Source of the DNA: CAYLHF01 sp964383365
GTDB lineage: Bacteria; Bacteroidota; Rhodothermia; Rhodothermales; UBA10348
Reading direction: 5' to 3'
Length of the DNA: 39,741 nucleotides
NCBI GenBank assembly: GCA_964383365.1
Contig: CAYLHF010000027.1
Coordinates: 1 to 39,741, forward strand
This document shows, piece after piece, positions 1 to 7,938 of this stretch (the first letter of the stretch is position 1; every line of letters starts with the position of its first letter). The notes under the pieces were generated by a model. The model was given only the letters and a program-made list of their open reading frames with translations, did not search any database and was not told the origin of the DNA. Position numbers and translations under genes: made by a program.

Positions 1-92
1 CTCCCCGAAGTGGGTGACCTCGGTTAAATCCGCCAGCGAGATATACGTAGTTATTTAAATTCATCCAATCCCCTATCTTGTCGGTGAGCCCA

Positions 93-151
93 CCCCCTGT
101 GGGGGGCCGTTTTTCAAACGGCCCGCCACCCCTCTACGTGTCTCAGGAGAC
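93..151 (+). promoter_or_regulatory. Structured leader upstream of the acyltransferase gene
   Basis: Three inverted repeats lie back to back just before the preferred GTG start at 156. CCCCC-TGT-GGGGG is at 93-105. A perfect 9-bp stem, GGGCCGTTT with loop TTC and AAACGGCCC, is at 104-124. GTCT-CAGG-AGAC at 140-151 contains the Shine-Dalgarno-like AGGAGA. The first two share bases 104-105 and so compete slightly, and the third would hide the ribosome binding site. No T-run follows, so a classical terminator is unlikely. A regulatory role is inference only. Confidence 0.35.
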
Positions 152-155
152 CGAA

Positions 156-1523
156 GTGAATCCAGGATCATCCAAACGACTCGAATCGCTCGATGCCCTC
201 CGGGGATTGACCATCGCCGCGATGCTGCTCGTCAATAATCCCGGCTCCTGGGGCCATATTTACTGGCCGCTCGAGCACGCTGCCTGGAATGGGTGGACGT
301 TTACCGACCTCGTCTTCCCGTTCTTTCTCTTCATGGTCGGGATGTCGATGATGTATTCCTTCCCGAAGCGCCTCGCGTCGGGAGCCTCCCGTTCCGCACT
401 CTTCGGCCACGTAGTCCGGCGAGCCGTTGCGATCATGATCCTGGGATGGTGGGGAGCCTCGTGGTCCCGGATCCTGTGGCCGCATGCTGACCTGGCCGGG
501 TTTACGGCCATCACGCTCCGGATCGGGTATGTTTCCGGCGTTCTCGGTGCGGTAGTCCTGCTTGCAGGAACGAACAGCAAACGGATGTGGCAGGGAATAT
601 TTGGCGGGGGCGCAGTGATGTTTATCGCGAGTGCTTTCGCACTAGGGTTCACAGACCCCCTTCTGCATCGGATCGTACATATCCGGATTCCGGGAGTCCT
701 TGTGCGGATCGGTTGGTGCTACCTCCTGGCCTCCGGGATCTATTTCCTGACACCTGACTGGAGAAGCCTGATCCGCTGGATCGTCGTTCTGTTAGGGGCC
801 TATGCCCTCTGGATGCTGCTCGTCCCGATTCCCGGTTTTGGCGTTGCGGACCTTTCGCGTGGCTTTCCGTCCGCATCTACACCCCCATCTGAATTCTTCT
901 CGAACTGGGCCTTCTATATCGATTATCACGTGCTCGGAACGCATACATGGGGCGTGCGCCAACTCACGGATGAAGCAGGCCGGCTCATCTGGTCTTTCGA
1001 TCCGGAAGGACTGATCAGTACCATACCCGCCACCTGTTCTGTCCTGTTCGGGATATTAGCCGGTCAGTGGATGACACGCACAGATCTGACCGATGGTGAA
1101 CGATTGAACGGCCTGTTCATCGGGGCGTGCTGGCTTACGCTAGCCGGGCTGATTGTGAGCATCTGGATGCCCATCAACAAGCGACTCTGGACGAGTTCGT
1201 ACACTGTGTTCATGGCGGGAATGGCGCTCATTACGCTCGCCGTTCTGTATCACGCAATAGATATGAAGGGACTCAAGCGCTGGGCACATCCGTTCGTGGC
1301 CTATGGCCGAAATGCCATTCTCGTGTTTGTACTGTCCGGAATGATGGCCGTTACCATTGGATCTGTATCGATTTCGGGAGATACGTCACTCAAGACCTGG
1401 GCGTACCACGCGCTCCCGGGCAATCCGGAGTTCGCCTCCTTCCTGTTCGGGATTCTGTTCGTGTCTCTCTGGGCCGGGATTGCGTGGATACTCGATAGAA
1501 GACAGATATACCTTAAAGTCTGA
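156..1523 (+). CDS. Membrane acyltransferase, HGSNAT/NagX-like (DUF5009)
   Basis: This is a multi-pass inner-membrane protein of about 455 residues. The family includes heparan-alpha-glucosaminide N-acetyltransferase and bacterial NagX-type proteins, which move acyl groups across the membrane onto amino sugars. The N-terminus has the family signature LDALRGL followed by VNNPGSW. The sequence EHAAWNG then TFTDLVFPFFLFMVG matches the segment that carries the catalytic His in HGSNAT. About ten hydrophobic segments follow. An open frame extends up to a TTG at 78, but GTG at 156 is preferred because AGGAGA sits five bases before it and the region upstream folds into hairpins. The NADH dehydrogenase gene starts 23 bases downstream, so the two may be co-transcribed. 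The substrate is unknown, although an amino sugar or cell-wall sugar is the usual guess. Confidence 0.85.
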   Translation: MNPGSSKRLESLDALRGLTIAAMLLVNNPGSWGHIYWPLEHAAWNGWTFTDLVFPFFLFMVGMSMMYSFPKRLASGASRSALFGHVVRRAVAIMILGWWGASWSRILWPHADLAGFTAITLRIGYVSGVLGAVVLLAGTNSKRMWQGIFGGGAVMFIASAFALGFTDPLLHRIVHIRIPGVLVRIGWCYLLASGIYFLTPDWRSLIRWIVVLLGAYALWMLLVPIPGFGVADLSRGFPSASTPPSEFFSNWAFYIDYHVLGTHTWGVRQLTDEAGRLIWSFDPEGLISTIPATCSVLFGILAGQWMTRTDLTDGERLNGLFIGACWLTLAGLIVSIWMPINKRLWTSSYTVFMAGMALITLAVLYHAIDMKGLKRWAHPFVAYGRNAILVFVLSGMMAVTIGSVSISGDTSLKTWAYHALPGNPEFASFLFGILFVSLWAGIAWILDRRQIYLKV

Positions 1524-1546
1524 TACCGGACCGGAAGCACATCCCA

Positions 1547-2839
1547 ATGGCGAAGAACCCTCCTTCTCCCCCCCATATCGTCATTCTCGGTGGAGGATTC
1601 GCCGGTCTTTATGCCGCAAGAGCGCTCAAGAAGGCACCGGTACGAGTAACCCTCGTTGACCGGGAGAACTACCACCTCTTTCAACCCCTGCTCTATCAGG
1701 TCGCTACGGCGGGTCTGAATCCAAGTGACATCGCCCGGCCGCTGCGGACCATTCTTCGGAGACAGAAAAACGTCACTGTGTTGATGGCAGACGCCCGCGA
1801 CATTCAGACGGACAAGCAGTGCCTGATTCTGGCAAACGGATCCCTCTCGTATGACTATCTGATTGTGGCTACCGGTGCCACCCATTCATATTTCGGCAAA
1901 CCGGAGTGGGCGAAGAATGCGCCCGGGCTCAAGACGATAGAGGATGCCCTCGAAATTCGGAGACGTGTCTTCCTCGCATACGAGGCAGCGGAACTTGAAC
2001 CCGATCCGGACCGCAGGCAAGAGTGGCTCACGTTCGTCGTCGTCGGCGGCGGACCCACCGGTGTGGAACTGGCCGGAGCGCTGTCTGAAATCGGCAGGCA
2101 TACACTGGCGCATGACTTTCACGCGTTTAACCCGAAGGACCTTCGCGTCATCCTGGTTGAGGGCAACGAGCGGGTCCTGAAAACCTATCCGGAACAGCTC
2201 TCTGTCAAGGCACGAAAACAGCTCGAATCGCTTGGTGTGGAAGTACTTACGTCTACGAGGATCGATCACATCGATGGCCGTTGTGTCGCCCGTGGCGATA
2301 AGACTATCGGGGCCAGAACCGTGCTCTGGGCCGCCGGAGTTGCTGCCTCGCCTATAGCAGCCACACTCAACGCCTCATGTGACAGAACGGGGCGCATTCG
2401 CGTTCGACCCGATTTATCCATTCCCGATCACCCACATGTGTTCGTAGCCGGAGATGTCGCATGCATCGAATCGGAAGATGGCCCTGTACCCGGCGTGGCT
2501 CCGGCTGCTATTCAGGCGGGGGCTCACGCTGCGCAAAACGTCCTCCGCACAATCGAGGGTAAACGCACGCTCCCCTTTATGTACCGAAACAAGGGATCCC
2601 TCGCCACCATAGGGCGAGCCGCTGCAGTCGCCGACATGGGTCGCTTTCGGTTTTCCGGATTCGCGGCCTGGGCATCATGGCTGGTCATCCACATCTTCTA
2701 CCTGATCGGTTTTAGAAACCGGCTCTGGGTCCTTTTCGGTTGGACGTGGTCCTATCTGACGTACCAGCGTGGCGCCCGTCTGATTACCGGACGGCACGAT
2801 TACGAGCGTCTTCCCGATCCTTCGGGGGACCAGGTGTAA
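1547..2839 (+). CDS. ndh: Type II NADH dehydrogenase (NDH-2)
   Basis: This 430-residue flavoprotein would oxidise NADH and reduce quinone at the membrane without pumping ions. An FAD-binding Rossmann motif, ILGGGFAGLYAA, is near residue 12. ENYHLFQPLLYQVATAGL is typical of NDH-2. The second dinucleotide motif VVVGGGPTGVELAGAL lies around residue 165, and the FAD-contacting AGDVA sits near residue 300. The C-terminal 80 residues contain hydrophobic and aromatic stretches (AAWASWLVIHIFYLIGF) that anchor these enzymes to the membrane. Length and motifs are normal for the family. It follows the acyltransferase gene closely and precedes the molybdenum hydroxylase genes by 52 bases. It offers a non-pumping route for NADH, in contrast to the Rnf complex encoded further on. 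A related ferredoxin or sulfide reductase is the main alternative, but the motifs favour NDH-2. Confidence 0.9.
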   Translation: MAKNPPSPPHIVILGGGFAGLYAARALKKAPVRVTLVDRENYHLFQPLLYQVATAGLNPSDIARPLRTILRRQKNVTVLMADARDIQTDKQCLILANGSLSYDYLIVATGATHSYFGKPEWAKNAPGLKTIEDALEIRRRVFLAYEAAELEPDPDRRQEWLTFVVVGGGPTGVELAGALSEIGRHTLAHDFHAFNPKDLRVILVEGNERVLKTYPEQLSVKARKQLESLGVEVLTSTRIDHIDGRCVARGDKTIGARTVLWAAGVAASPIAATLNASCDRTGRIRVRPDLSIPDHPHVFVAGDVACIESEDGPVPGVAPAAIQAGAHAAQNVLRTIEGKRTLPFMYRNKGSLATIGRAAAVADMGRFRFSGFAAWASWLVIHIFYLIGFRNRLWVLFGWTWSYLTYQRGARLITGRHDYERLPDPSGDQV

Positions 2840-2891
2840 GCAAAAGTCTGGCGCGTCAGCTACATTATCCGCACACCAGACCAATGCTGCT

Positions 2892-3356
2892 ATGGCTACG
2901 TACACCCTTACCGTAAACGGAGATTCGTACTCCGTCGATGCGCCCCCCGATATGCCTCTGCTGTGGGTGCTCCGGGATCTCATTGGAAAAACAGGCACCA
3001 AGTATGGATGTGGTATCGGCCAATGCGGGTCGTGCACGGTCCACCTCGATGGATCTGCCGTCCGATCGTGCCAGACACCGGTGTCCGCAGTTGGAGATTC
3101 TCCAATTACCACCATTGAGGGTCTCTCCGACGTAGGGAATCACCCCTTGCAGATTTTCTGGGATGAGATGAATGTGTCTCAGTGCGGGTTCTGTCAGGCC
3201 GGGCAGATCATGAACGCCGCGGCATTTCTGAGCCAGAACCCCAGCCCGACAGATGAAGAAATCGATCGGTTCCAGTCGGGCAATCTGTGCCGATGTGGAA
3301 CGTATATACGAATTCGAGAAGCGATTCGGTCGGCCTCTAGATTTGTGGAGGGCTGA
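2892..3356 (+). CDS. iorA: [2Fe-2S] subunit of a molybdenum hydroxylase, IorA/CoxS type
   Basis: This is the small electron-transfer subunit (154 residues) of a xanthine-oxidase-family molybdenum hydroxylase. It shows the plant-type [2Fe-2S] motif CGIGQCGSC with a following Cys (VRSC), and the second all-helical [2Fe-2S] motif CGFCQAGQ ... CRCGTY. Both clusters should be intact. Electrons from substrate oxidation at the Mo site of the next gene product would pass through these clusters. The two-subunit arrangement without an FAD subunit matches isoquinoline 1-oxidoreductase and related aldehyde dehydrogenases, which use external acceptors such as cytochromes. The large-subunit gene starts four bases after the stop. 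The symbol reflects family resemblance; the substrate is unknown. Confidence 0.9.
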   Translation: MATYTLTVNGDSYSVDAPPDMPLLWVLRDLIGKTGTKYGCGIGQCGSCTVHLDGSAVRSCQTPVSAVGDSPITTIEGLSDVGNHPLQIFWDEMNVSQCGFCQAGQIMNAAAFLSQNPSPTDEEIDRFQSGNLCRCGTYIRIREAIRSASRFVEG

Positions 3357-3359
3357 GTC

Positions 3360-5732
3360 ATGACAAAACATCGAACAGGATTGCCATTTATTCTGAACCT
3401 CGCTGGCATCGACCCCGTAACGGGCGAACGACTTCATCAAGACTCGAATCTATCACCATCCGGACCCGCTCCATCAGGCGTAGTCCTGAATCTCTCCCGG
3501 AGAAATTTCCTCAAGACCTCAACGCTTCTTGCCGGGAGTACGTTCGTCCTGGGCCTCTTTCCTGGATGCCGGAGCGAAGATCTTCCGGCGATCGTCGAGA
3601 GGGCCCTACCAAGCGGATCTGTCCAGGAAGCCACATTCAAGCCGAGTGTGTTTGTGGCCCTCAACGAAAACGGCGATGTCTTCGTCATCAATCCCCGGTC
3701 CGAAATGGGTCAGGGGGTACGTAGTAGTGTGCCGCCGCTGATCGCAGACGAGATGGAGGCCGACTACGACCGGGTGCACATCATCCAGGCCGATGGAGAT
3801 GCCATGTACGGCAATCAGAATACGGATGGATCGACGAGTATGCGGAACCTGTTCGACCAATGGAGAACCGCAGGTGCTACGGCACGTGTTATGCTCGTTT
3901 CGGCGGCGGCCGGAATGTGGGGCGTTCCAATTGATGAGTGCGAAGCCGAAAACCATCGCGTCTACCATCGGGCCTCCGGTCGGGAAGCCGATTATGGCGA
4001 CCTCGCGTCTCTGGCTTCGGAACAGGTGGTACCCGAAAATCCGGTATTCAAGCCCAGGAGTAAGTGGCGCTACATTGGGAAGGAAATTCGTGGAATCGAC
4101 AACCGGGACATTGTCCAGGGAAGAGCGGTCTATGGCCTTGATGTGCGGTTGCCTGACATGTTGTATGCATCCGTTGAGCACTGCCCGACCATTGCCGGGC
4201 GCCTGGTCAGTTACGATGCAACGGCGACGCTCGCCGTCAACGGTGTCCGAAAAGTGGTCGAAATCCCGGTATCCGGCATGGCTGCGGGTTTTGCTCCACT
4301 GGGTGGACTGGCCGTCGTTGCAGACAACACGTGGGCAGCCTTCGAAGGCCGAAAAGCACTGATTGTCGAGTGGGATTTGGGTCCGAACGAGACGTATAAT
4401 TCCGACGCGTACCGTACCGCACTTGAGGCGAGTGTAACAAATTCCGGGCAGGTGGTTCGAAAAATCGGCGATGTAGAATCTGGCTTTGAGTCGGCTGAAT
4501 CGACCCTGGAGGCCACCTACTATGTACCCATGCTCGCACACGCTCCAATGGAAGTCCCGAATGCTACCGCGTGGGTAAAAGACGACGGCACGTGCGAGTG
4601 TTGGGCACCCACACAGGATCCACAAGCTGCCCGGAGGACCGTGGCACAATTTGTCGGGTTGGACGAGTCGAAAGTGACGGTCCACGTTACGCTGCTCGGA
4701 GGGGCATTCGGGCGAAAATCGAAAGCCGATTTTGTGGCCGAAGCGGCCGTGATCTCGAAGGCGGTCGGGGCACCCGTAAAACTGACCTGGAAGCGCGAAG
4801 ATTGTACGCGATTTGACTATTTCCACTCGCCGAGTGCGCAGTACCTGAAAGCTGGATTTGATTCAAATGGAAAAGCTACGTCGTGGCTCCACCGAACCGC
4901 GTTCCCGTCGATCTGGTCGATCTTCCAACCCGGTGTGACCCGTGCGGTACCCTTCGAGTTGAATCTGGGCTTTTCGACGGTGCCGTATGACATCGAGAAT
5001 ATGCTCTGCGAAAATGGGGAGGCAATAGCGCACGTGCGAATCGGCTGGATGCGGTCGGTGTGCAACATTCACCACGCGTTTGCGCTCAATGCATTCGCGG
5101 GCGAGATGGCCCACTCCGTGGGGCGAGACCAACTCGACTACCTGTTGGAACTCCTCGGCCCGCCCCGCAGTCTGAACCATATGTTCCCCGATGGAGGTCC
5201 ATACGGGGAAAACATCGAGAAGGCTCCGTATCACACCGGTCGGTTGAGAAATGTCCTCCGGCGCGCAGCAGATGAAGCCGGTTGGGGATCGGTCGATCTC
5301 GCCGAGGGAGAGGGCATGGGAGCGGCCGTCCACTACAGCTTCGGCTCCTACGTTGCGTGGATTCTCAAAGTCTCTGTCGAGGACGGTGTAGTCCGGGTCC
5401 TTCGAGCCGATGGAGCCATCGATTGCGGGACTTACGTCAATAAAGATCGAGTGCGCTCCCAGATGGAGGGCAGTCTGATATTCGGACTCACGCTGGCGTT
5501 CAATGGGAATATCACGGCGAAGAACGGTTCTGTCGAACAGAGTAATTTTCACGATTACCGCCTGCTCAGAATCAATGAGTCTCCGGAAACCCATGTGTAT
5601 CTTGTGGACAGCGATGCCATTCCAGGCGGTGTAGGCGAGCCGGGTCTTCCCCCGGTCGCACCGGCGCTCACGAACGCGATCCTGTCAGCAACGGGAAATC
5701 CCGTACGAGAACTCCCTCTCCGAAAAACATGA
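3360..5732 (+). CDS. iorB: Molybdopterin-binding subunit of a molybdenum hydroxylase, IorB type, Tat-exported
   Basis: This is the catalytic subunit (790 residues) of a xanthine-oxidase-family enzyme that hydroxylates an N-heterocycle or aldehyde. A twin-arginine signal, LSRRNFLKTS followed by a hydrophobic stretch, lies around residues 45-70. It follows an unusual N-terminal extension of about 44 residues, and no better internal start was found. The Mo-pterin motif GGAFGRK is near residue 447. GVGEPGLPPVAPAL near the C-terminus supplies the presumed catalytic Glu760. A ribosome site GGAGGG precedes the ATG. The Tat signal implies the folded enzyme and its IorA partner are exported together. 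The next gene overlaps by ATGA. The convergent xdhC and mocA genes probably serve this enzyme, and mocA suggests a cytosine-dinucleotide cofactor. The substrate cannot be read from sequence. Confidence 0.88.
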   Translation: MTKHRTGLPFILNLAGIDPVTGERLHQDSNLSPSGPAPSGVVLNLSRRNFLKTSTLLAGSTFVLGLFPGCRSEDLPAIVERALPSGSVQEATFKPSVFVALNENGDVFVINPRSEMGQGVRSSVPPLIADEMEADYDRVHIIQADGDAMYGNQNTDGSTSMRNLFDQWRTAGATARVMLVSAAAGMWGVPIDECEAENHRVYHRASGREADYGDLASLASEQVVPENPVFKPRSKWRYIGKEIRGIDNRDIVQGRAVYGLDVRLPDMLYASVEHCPTIAGRLVSYDATATLAVNGVRKVVEIPVSGMAAGFAPLGGLAVVADNTWAAFEGRKALIVEWDLGPNETYNSDAYRTALEASVTNSGQVVRKIGDVESGFESAESTLEATYYVPMLAHAPMEVPNATAWVKDDGTCECWAPTQDPQAARRTVAQFVGLDESKVTVHVTLLGGAFGRKSKADFVAEAAVISKAVGAPVKLTWKREDCTRFDYFHSPSAQYLKAGFDSNGKATSWLHRTAFPSIWSIFQPGVTRAVPFELNLGFSTVPYDIENMLCENGEAIAHVRIGWMRSVCNIHHAFALNAFAGEMAHSVGRDQLDYLLELLGPPRSLNHMFPDGGPYGENIEKAPYHTGRLRNVLRRAADEAGWGSVDLAEGEGMGAAVHYSFGSYVAWILKVSVEDGVVRVLRADGAIDCGTYVNKDRVRSQMEGSLIFGLTLAFNGNITAKNGSVEQSNFHDYRLLRINESPETHVYLVDSDAIPGGVGEPGLPPVAPALTNAILSATGNPVRELPLRKT

Positions 5733-6181
5733 GTGATCTCAGGCTCGATACAACCGACTTTCGGGACATTATTGAAGACCACGATCGAAACCCACGCCAT
5801 TTCGGGGCCCTGAGTGAACCGGACCGTCGCGCAACCGGATACAATCCTGTCTGTGGAGATCGCTTCGATGTGAGCGTCCGACTTGACGATCAGATCATAA
5901 AGGAGATCAGGTTCGACGGGTTCGGATGCGTGATTTCGAAAGCCTCGGCATCGATGATGACCGAGCGCGTTGAAGGAATGACCATCGCGGATGCTGTCGC
6001 AACAATCGATAATGTAACCCGTGTGTTTACCAAAGGAGGTAGCCTACCGGAAAACTCGTCTATCGAGCTTGATTCGCTTTTGGGTGTTCGGAATCATCCC
6101 GGTCGCATCAAGTGTGTCACACTTGCGTGGCAGGCTGCCCGGGCAGCCCTCCGTGGAGAGGCGACGGCGACGACTGAATAG
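5729..6181 (+). CDS. sufU: SufU-like Fe-S cluster assembly protein
   Basis: This 150-residue protein matches Bacillus SufU in length and layout. The Zn/Fe-S ligands are all present: C42 in NPVCGD, D44, C67 in FGCVIS and C129 in RIKCVTL. The roughly 20-residue insertion between C67 and C129 that distinguishes SufU from IscU is also there. SufU accepts sulfur from the cysteine desulfurase SufS, or scaffolds clusters, in the SUF pathway. The ATG overlaps the iorB stop as ATGA, so its translation is coupled to a Mo hydroxylase subunit rather than to sufS or sufBCD, none of which is in the window. It may be the general SufU simply placed here, or a factor for the hydroxylase [2Fe-2S] subunit. The gene ends two bases from the convergent xdhC-like gene. 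Confidence 0.9.
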   Translation: MSDLRLDTTDFRDIIEDHDRNPRHFGALSEPDRRATGYNPVCGDRFDVSVRLDDQIIKEIRFDGFGCVISKASASMMTERVEGMTIADAVATIDNVTRVFTKGGSLPENSSIELDSLLGVRNHPGRIKCVTLAWQAARAALRGEATATTE

Positions 6182-6183
6182 CC

Positions 6184-7188
6184 TCACCGGGTCGAGTTTC
6201 GGATAGAAACGATCTCGGCCATAATACTGAGCGCGATTTCGGCGGGATTGGATGCCCCGATATCGAGCCCGACGGGTCCATGGATACGCCCACATGCAGC
6301 ATCTGAAAACCCTTCTTTCCGAAGCCGTTCCTTTCGCTTTTCCTGCGTACGACGACTGCCCAGCGCACCGATGTATGCCGCATCACTCTTCAGTAAAATG
6401 TGAAGAGCCGGATCGTCGATTTTGGGATCGTGCGTCAGAAGAACGGCATACGTATTTCGATGTTTTCCCATGTGCTGCAATACCTTCTGCGGCCATTCTG
6501 TCTCCAACCGGGTGGGCGTCACGGGAAAGCGGCCGGGGTCAGTAAAAACGGCCCGCGGATCGATTACAATGGTATCGATTCCCAGAGAATGCGCCATTCC
6601 CACCAGCGAAACCGCAATGTCTGACGCACCGATGATGATCACTTGCTCCGGTTCGGAAACGACGTGTACGAATGATCTAATACCTCCGATGTCCCGTTCC
6701 GATGTCAAATCTGAATCAGACCCTGTCGCAATCAGGTCGGCCGTATCGCCGGGCCAAACACCCGACGTCTCACCGTTCGGACCGATCAAGAGATTAAATG
6801 CTTCGTCATTCTGAAGTGTCGACGCCAGAACATTTCGCTCGCCCGCTGCGATCGCATCGAGCCATTTTGGGCCCACGGAAGGGAATCGCTGGATCAGGAC
6901 CCTGACGGCTCCACCACAACTGAGACCCACGGACCAGGCCGATTCATCGGCGATGCCATACTCTACTATTCGTGCGGATTCGCCGGCTAAGACAGTAAGT
7001 GCCTGCTCGCGGACTTCCCCCTCGATACATCCCCCACTCACGGAGCCCACCATATCCCCGTCCGAGGAAATCGCCATGGTGGCACCCGGCCTCCGCGGGG
7101 ATGATCCCCACGTAGAAACCACGCGGGCGATGGCGAACGAGACACCTTTATCGTGCCATTTCCTGAGGGTTGGAGCTATGGATCTCAC
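6184..7188 (-). CDS. xdhC: XdhC/CoxI-family molybdenum cofactor maturation protein
   Basis: XdhC proteins bind molybdopterin, help its sulfuration and insert it into xanthine-oxidase-family enzymes. This protein has 334 residues. The N-terminal XdhC domain shows STWGSSPRRPG and GSVSGGCIEGEV. The C-terminal Rossmann domain shows VIIIGASDIAVSL near residue 190 and YIGALGSRRTQEKRKERL near residue 275, both family signatures. The start is a GTG at 7188 with no clear ribosome site. Length and domain order are complete. It lies convergent to the hydroxylase genes and downstream of the mocA-like gene on the same strand, from which it is separated by an 8-base tandem repeat array. Its client is most likely the adjacent IorAB enzyme. 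Confidence 0.9.
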   Translation of the reverse strand: MRSIAPTLRKWHDKGVSFAIARVVSTWGSSPRRPGATMAISSDGDMVGSVSGGCIEGEVREQALTVLAGESARIVEYGIADESAWSVGLSCGGAVRVLIQRFPSVGPKWLDAIAAGERNVLASTLQNDEAFNLLIGPNGETSGVWPGDTADLIATGSDSDLTSERDIGGIRSFVHVVSEPEQVIIIGASDIAVSLVGMAHSLGIDTIVIDPRAVFTDPGRFPVTPTRLETEWPQKVLQHMGKHRNTYAVLLTHDPKIDDPALHILLKSDAAYIGALGSRRTQEKRKERLRKEGFSDAACGRIHGPVGLDIGASNPAEIALSIMAEIVSIRNSTR

Positions 7189-7205
7189 GGTTGTCTTCTA
7201 TTTTT

Positions 7206-7261
7206 CCGGGGGACCGGGGGACCGGGGGACCGGGGGACCGGGGGACCGGGGGACCGGGGGA
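7206..7261. repeat. Seven perfect tandem copies of the 8-mer CCGGGGGA
   Basis: Seven exact head-to-tail copies of CCGGGGGA fill positions 7206-7261, between the mocA-like stop at 7276 and the xdhC start at 7188 (both on the minus strand). On the transcribed strand of that operon the unit reads TCCCCCGG. The plus strand carries regular runs of five G and could form a G-quadruplex. Eight is not a multiple of three, but the array lies outside the genes. Exact copies suggest recent slippage, so copy number may vary between strains. Confidence 0.95.
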
Positions 7262-7275
7262 ATGTAGCGCTCTGG

Positions 7276-7842
7276 TCACAAATTCTTCCAATCCGCCGGT
7301 GTATCGATATCCAACAGGATGCCGGCATCGTCCACTTCGATTTGATGTATAGCGTGATCGAATGTGGCCAGCACGGATCGAGCCCCAGTTTCAGGAGCGA
7401 TAGCAAGGAGGGCGTCCCGAAAACCGGCGCCAAACAAGACGGGATGTCCCTTTCTTCCCTCGTACACCGGAACCGTGATTGTGTCGCTTGAATAGGTGTT
7501 GCAGATTCCGCGAGCGGTATCGAGTCTTATGAGTGGCATATCGGCGGGCCAAATGAGCATTCCGTCGGGGGGGTGTGTCGCCCGCACACCCACACGCAGT
7601 GAAGAGCCCATACCAAGCTCGAACTCGGAGTTCATGACAAGGGTCACGTCCAGACCACCGAGTACACGTTGAACATCGCGAGCTTCGTGACCGGTGACGA
7701 CGACCACCGGCCCGACGTGTAGGCTCAGCGCTCGGCGGACTACACGCTTTATCATCGCTTCGCCGTCAATATCCAGCAACAACTTGTTCGCATCACCCAT
7801 CCGAGTCGACAGCCCGGCAGCCGGAATTACGACACTAATCAT
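7276..7842 (-). CDS. mocA: MocA-like molybdenum cofactor cytidylyltransferase
   Basis: This 188-residue nucleotidyltransferase is of the MobA/MocA type. The N-terminal PAAGLSTRMGDANKLLLDIDG is the nucleotide-binding loop of the family, VVVVTGHE follows, and WPADMPLI is the central metal-binding Asp motif. MocA joins CTP to Mo-molybdopterin, giving the cytosine dinucleotide form used by many bacterial xanthine-oxidase-family enzymes. The nearby iorAB and xdhC genes support this over MobA (GTP-specific, for DMSO-reductase enzymes). Specificity for CTP is inferred from context and not from a diagnostic residue. An AT-rich segment just upstream (7843-7900) may hold its promoter. Confidence 0.85.
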   Translation of the reverse strand: MISVVIPAAGLSTRMGDANKLLLDIDGEAMIKRVVRRALSLHVGPVVVVTGHEARDVQRVLGGLDVTLVMNSEFELGMGSSLRVGVRATHPPDGMLIWPADMPLIRLDTARGICNTYSSDTITVPVYEGRKGHPVLFGAGFRDALLAIAPETGARSVLATFDHAIHQIEVDDAGILLDIDTPADWKNL

Positions 7843-7938
7843 CCTTGTATATTTAATATTGCGTGTTTAATACGCTAGCATGATTTTACGTCGTACTATA
7901 CAAAAAGTAGAATTAGCCCTCAGCCGAGACGGTGGAGA

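Noticed and set aside
7153..7491. Open frames running through the 8-mer repeat
   Set aside because: They are antisense shadows of the xdhC and mocA-like genes extended by a stop-free repeat.
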